From: Flavobacteriales bacterium | Lineage (GTDB): Bacteria; Bacteroidota; Bacteroidia; Flavobacteriales; UA16 | Direction: 5' to 3' | NCBI GenBank assembly: GCA_018700255.1 | Contig: JABISU010000310.1 | Span: 1-7,845, forward strand | DNA: 7,845 bases | Part shown: positions 7,368-7,845 of the stretch, piece after piece | How positions within the stretch are numbered: the first letter of the stretch is position 1 | Layout: each line of letters opens with the position of its first letter | Made by a program: the position numbers and the translations under genes | The notes under the pieces: generated by a model | Told to the model about the DNA's origin: nothing | Seen by the model: only the letters and a program-made list of their open reading frames with translations | The model's database searches: none

Positions 7368-7375
7368 TATCTTTG
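7368..7375 (+). promoter_or_regulatory. Bacteroidota-type -7 promoter element for the lipoprotein gene
   Basis: The plus strand reads TATCTTTG, an exact TAnnTTTG match in the 74-base gap between the divergent recJ and lipoprotein genes. No good TTG -33 element stands at the usual spacing. Transcription would start about 45 bases ahead of the ATG at 7425. On the opposite strand, TATTTTCG (7405-7398) is one mismatch from the consensus and is the best, though weak, recJ promoter candidate. Confidence 0.5.
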
Positions 7376-7424
7376 AGCACATGTTTTTACGGCACGTCGA
7401 AAATACGCATAGAAAACACTCACA

Positions 7425-7845
7425 ATGAAACTGCACCTATCTTCTTTCAATACTTTTGTTACTTTCCTCTTCGCTGTCTCGTTTTTAGCATCTTGTAGTG
7501 GATGTTTAAATGATGACAATCTTATCGGTGAGAATTGTTACGATGGCGAGTTAAATAACGGCGAAGAACTCATCGATTGCGGTGGAACTATTTGCGACCC
7601 TTGCGACCCATGTGAAAATGACCTGTGGGACGCTCTTTTAGGTGAGCAATGGGTTGATTGTGGCGGAGAATGTGGCCCCTGTGACCCTTCATTCAATGGT
7701 CAGCTTGATCCAGGTGAACTTGGAATTGACTGTGGTTGCGATGGTTGCCCAGCTTGCCCTGAGCTATGTGGTGATGGTTTACCAAACGGATTTGAAGAAG
7801 GCGTTGATTGTGGAGGCCCTAACTGTGACCCATGTCCAACATGCA
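7425..7845 (+). CDS. Secreted lipoprotein with cysteine-rich DCGG repeats, 5' part, cut by window edge
   Basis: From the ATG at 7425 the frame stays open to the window end, giving 140 complete codons. Residues 1-23 form a lipoprotein signal peptide: short N-terminus with K2, hydrophobic core around 11-21, lipobox L21-A22-S23-C24. Lipidation at C24 would put the protein in the outer membrane or on the cell surface. An acidic N29-D30-D31 follows soon after, faintly like the surface-export signals known in Bacteroidota lipoproteins. From residue 38 the chain is a set of short Cys/Gly/Asp-rich repeats with the pattern C-x-DG-x2-N-x-GEE-x-(I/V)-DCGG-x(2,3)-C-x-PC, seen four times. Similar DGxxNGxExxVDCGG units occur in secreted proteins of flavobacteria and myxobacteria as I recall, usually as stalk or spacer segments. 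A functional domain may lie downstream. The function is unknown. The start is supported by the signal peptide and the promoter at 7368-7375; no Shine-Dalgarno is seen. Confidence 0.85.
   Translation, partial: MKLHLSSFNTFVTFLFAVSFLASCSGCLNDDNLIGENCYDGELNNGEELIDCGGTICDPCDPCENDLWDALLGEQWVDCGGECGPCDPSFNGQLDPGELGIDCGCDGCPACPELCGDGLPNGFEEGVDCGGPNCDPCPTC
7536..7835 (+). repeat. Four tandem cysteine-rich protein repeats of about 24-27 residues
   Basis: The repeat core (I/V)-D-C-G recurs with the Cys at residues 52, 79, 103 and 129, spacings of 27, 24 and 26. Units run about 38-60, 63-86, 90-111 and 115-137, and each ends in Cys-x2-Cys (57/60, 83/86, 108/111, 134/137). Units 1 and 4 are closest to each other, both opening with C-x-DG-x2-N and carrying GEE or FEE. 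Unit 2 is degenerate, with a W-containing segment, and unit 3 reads DCGCDGC instead of DCGG. At DNA level the copies have diverged, so they are not recent duplications. The array may continue past the window edge. Confidence 0.75.

Overview
The window looks like chromosomal DNA of a Bacteroidota member, probably on the flavobacterial side of the phylum. The grounds are: exact TAnnTTTG promoter cores in two intergenic gaps; no clear Shine-Dalgarno sequence ahead of the gene starts; a response regulator that reads like the Bacteroides RprY type; a PRPP synthetase with the YKQR flexible loop; and a primase whose zinc-finger ligands are mostly replaced, as I recall for flavobacterial DnaG proteins. 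No sequence search was run, so the taxonomic call is inference.

Layout. (1) 1-614, minus: 5' part of prs (PRPP synthetase), cut by the window edge, with its own promoter just upstream. (2) 671-2667, minus: a histidine kinase and an OmpR-type response regulator that overlap by 4 bases and form one two-component operon ending just upstream of prs. (3) 2668-2768: a divergent intergenic gap. (4) 2769-5644, plus: dnaG (GTG start) overlapping by 4 bases with an MscS-family channel gene. (5) 5629-7350, minus: recJ, convergent with the channel gene. Their 3' ends overlap by 16 bases inside a perfect-arm inverted repeat that holds both stop codons. (6) 7351-7424: a short divergent gap with a TAnnTTTG promoter. 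(7) 7425-7845, plus: 5' part of a lipoprotein gene with cysteine-rich repeats, running off the window.

Most genes are housekeeping: nucleotide precursor supply (Prs), replication priming (DnaG), repair and recombination (RecJ), osmotic safety (MscS) and envelope signalling (the two-component pair). Apart from the kinase-regulator pair and the dnaG-mscS coupling, I see no pathway joining them. There is no mobile element, CRISPR array, tRNA, rRNA or defence locus, and no gene-free stretch over about 110 bases. I do not see a new multi-gene system. The points most worth a second look are the primase without a zinc site, the symmetric stop-codon palindrome between mscS and recJ, and the repeat lipoprotein at the right edge.
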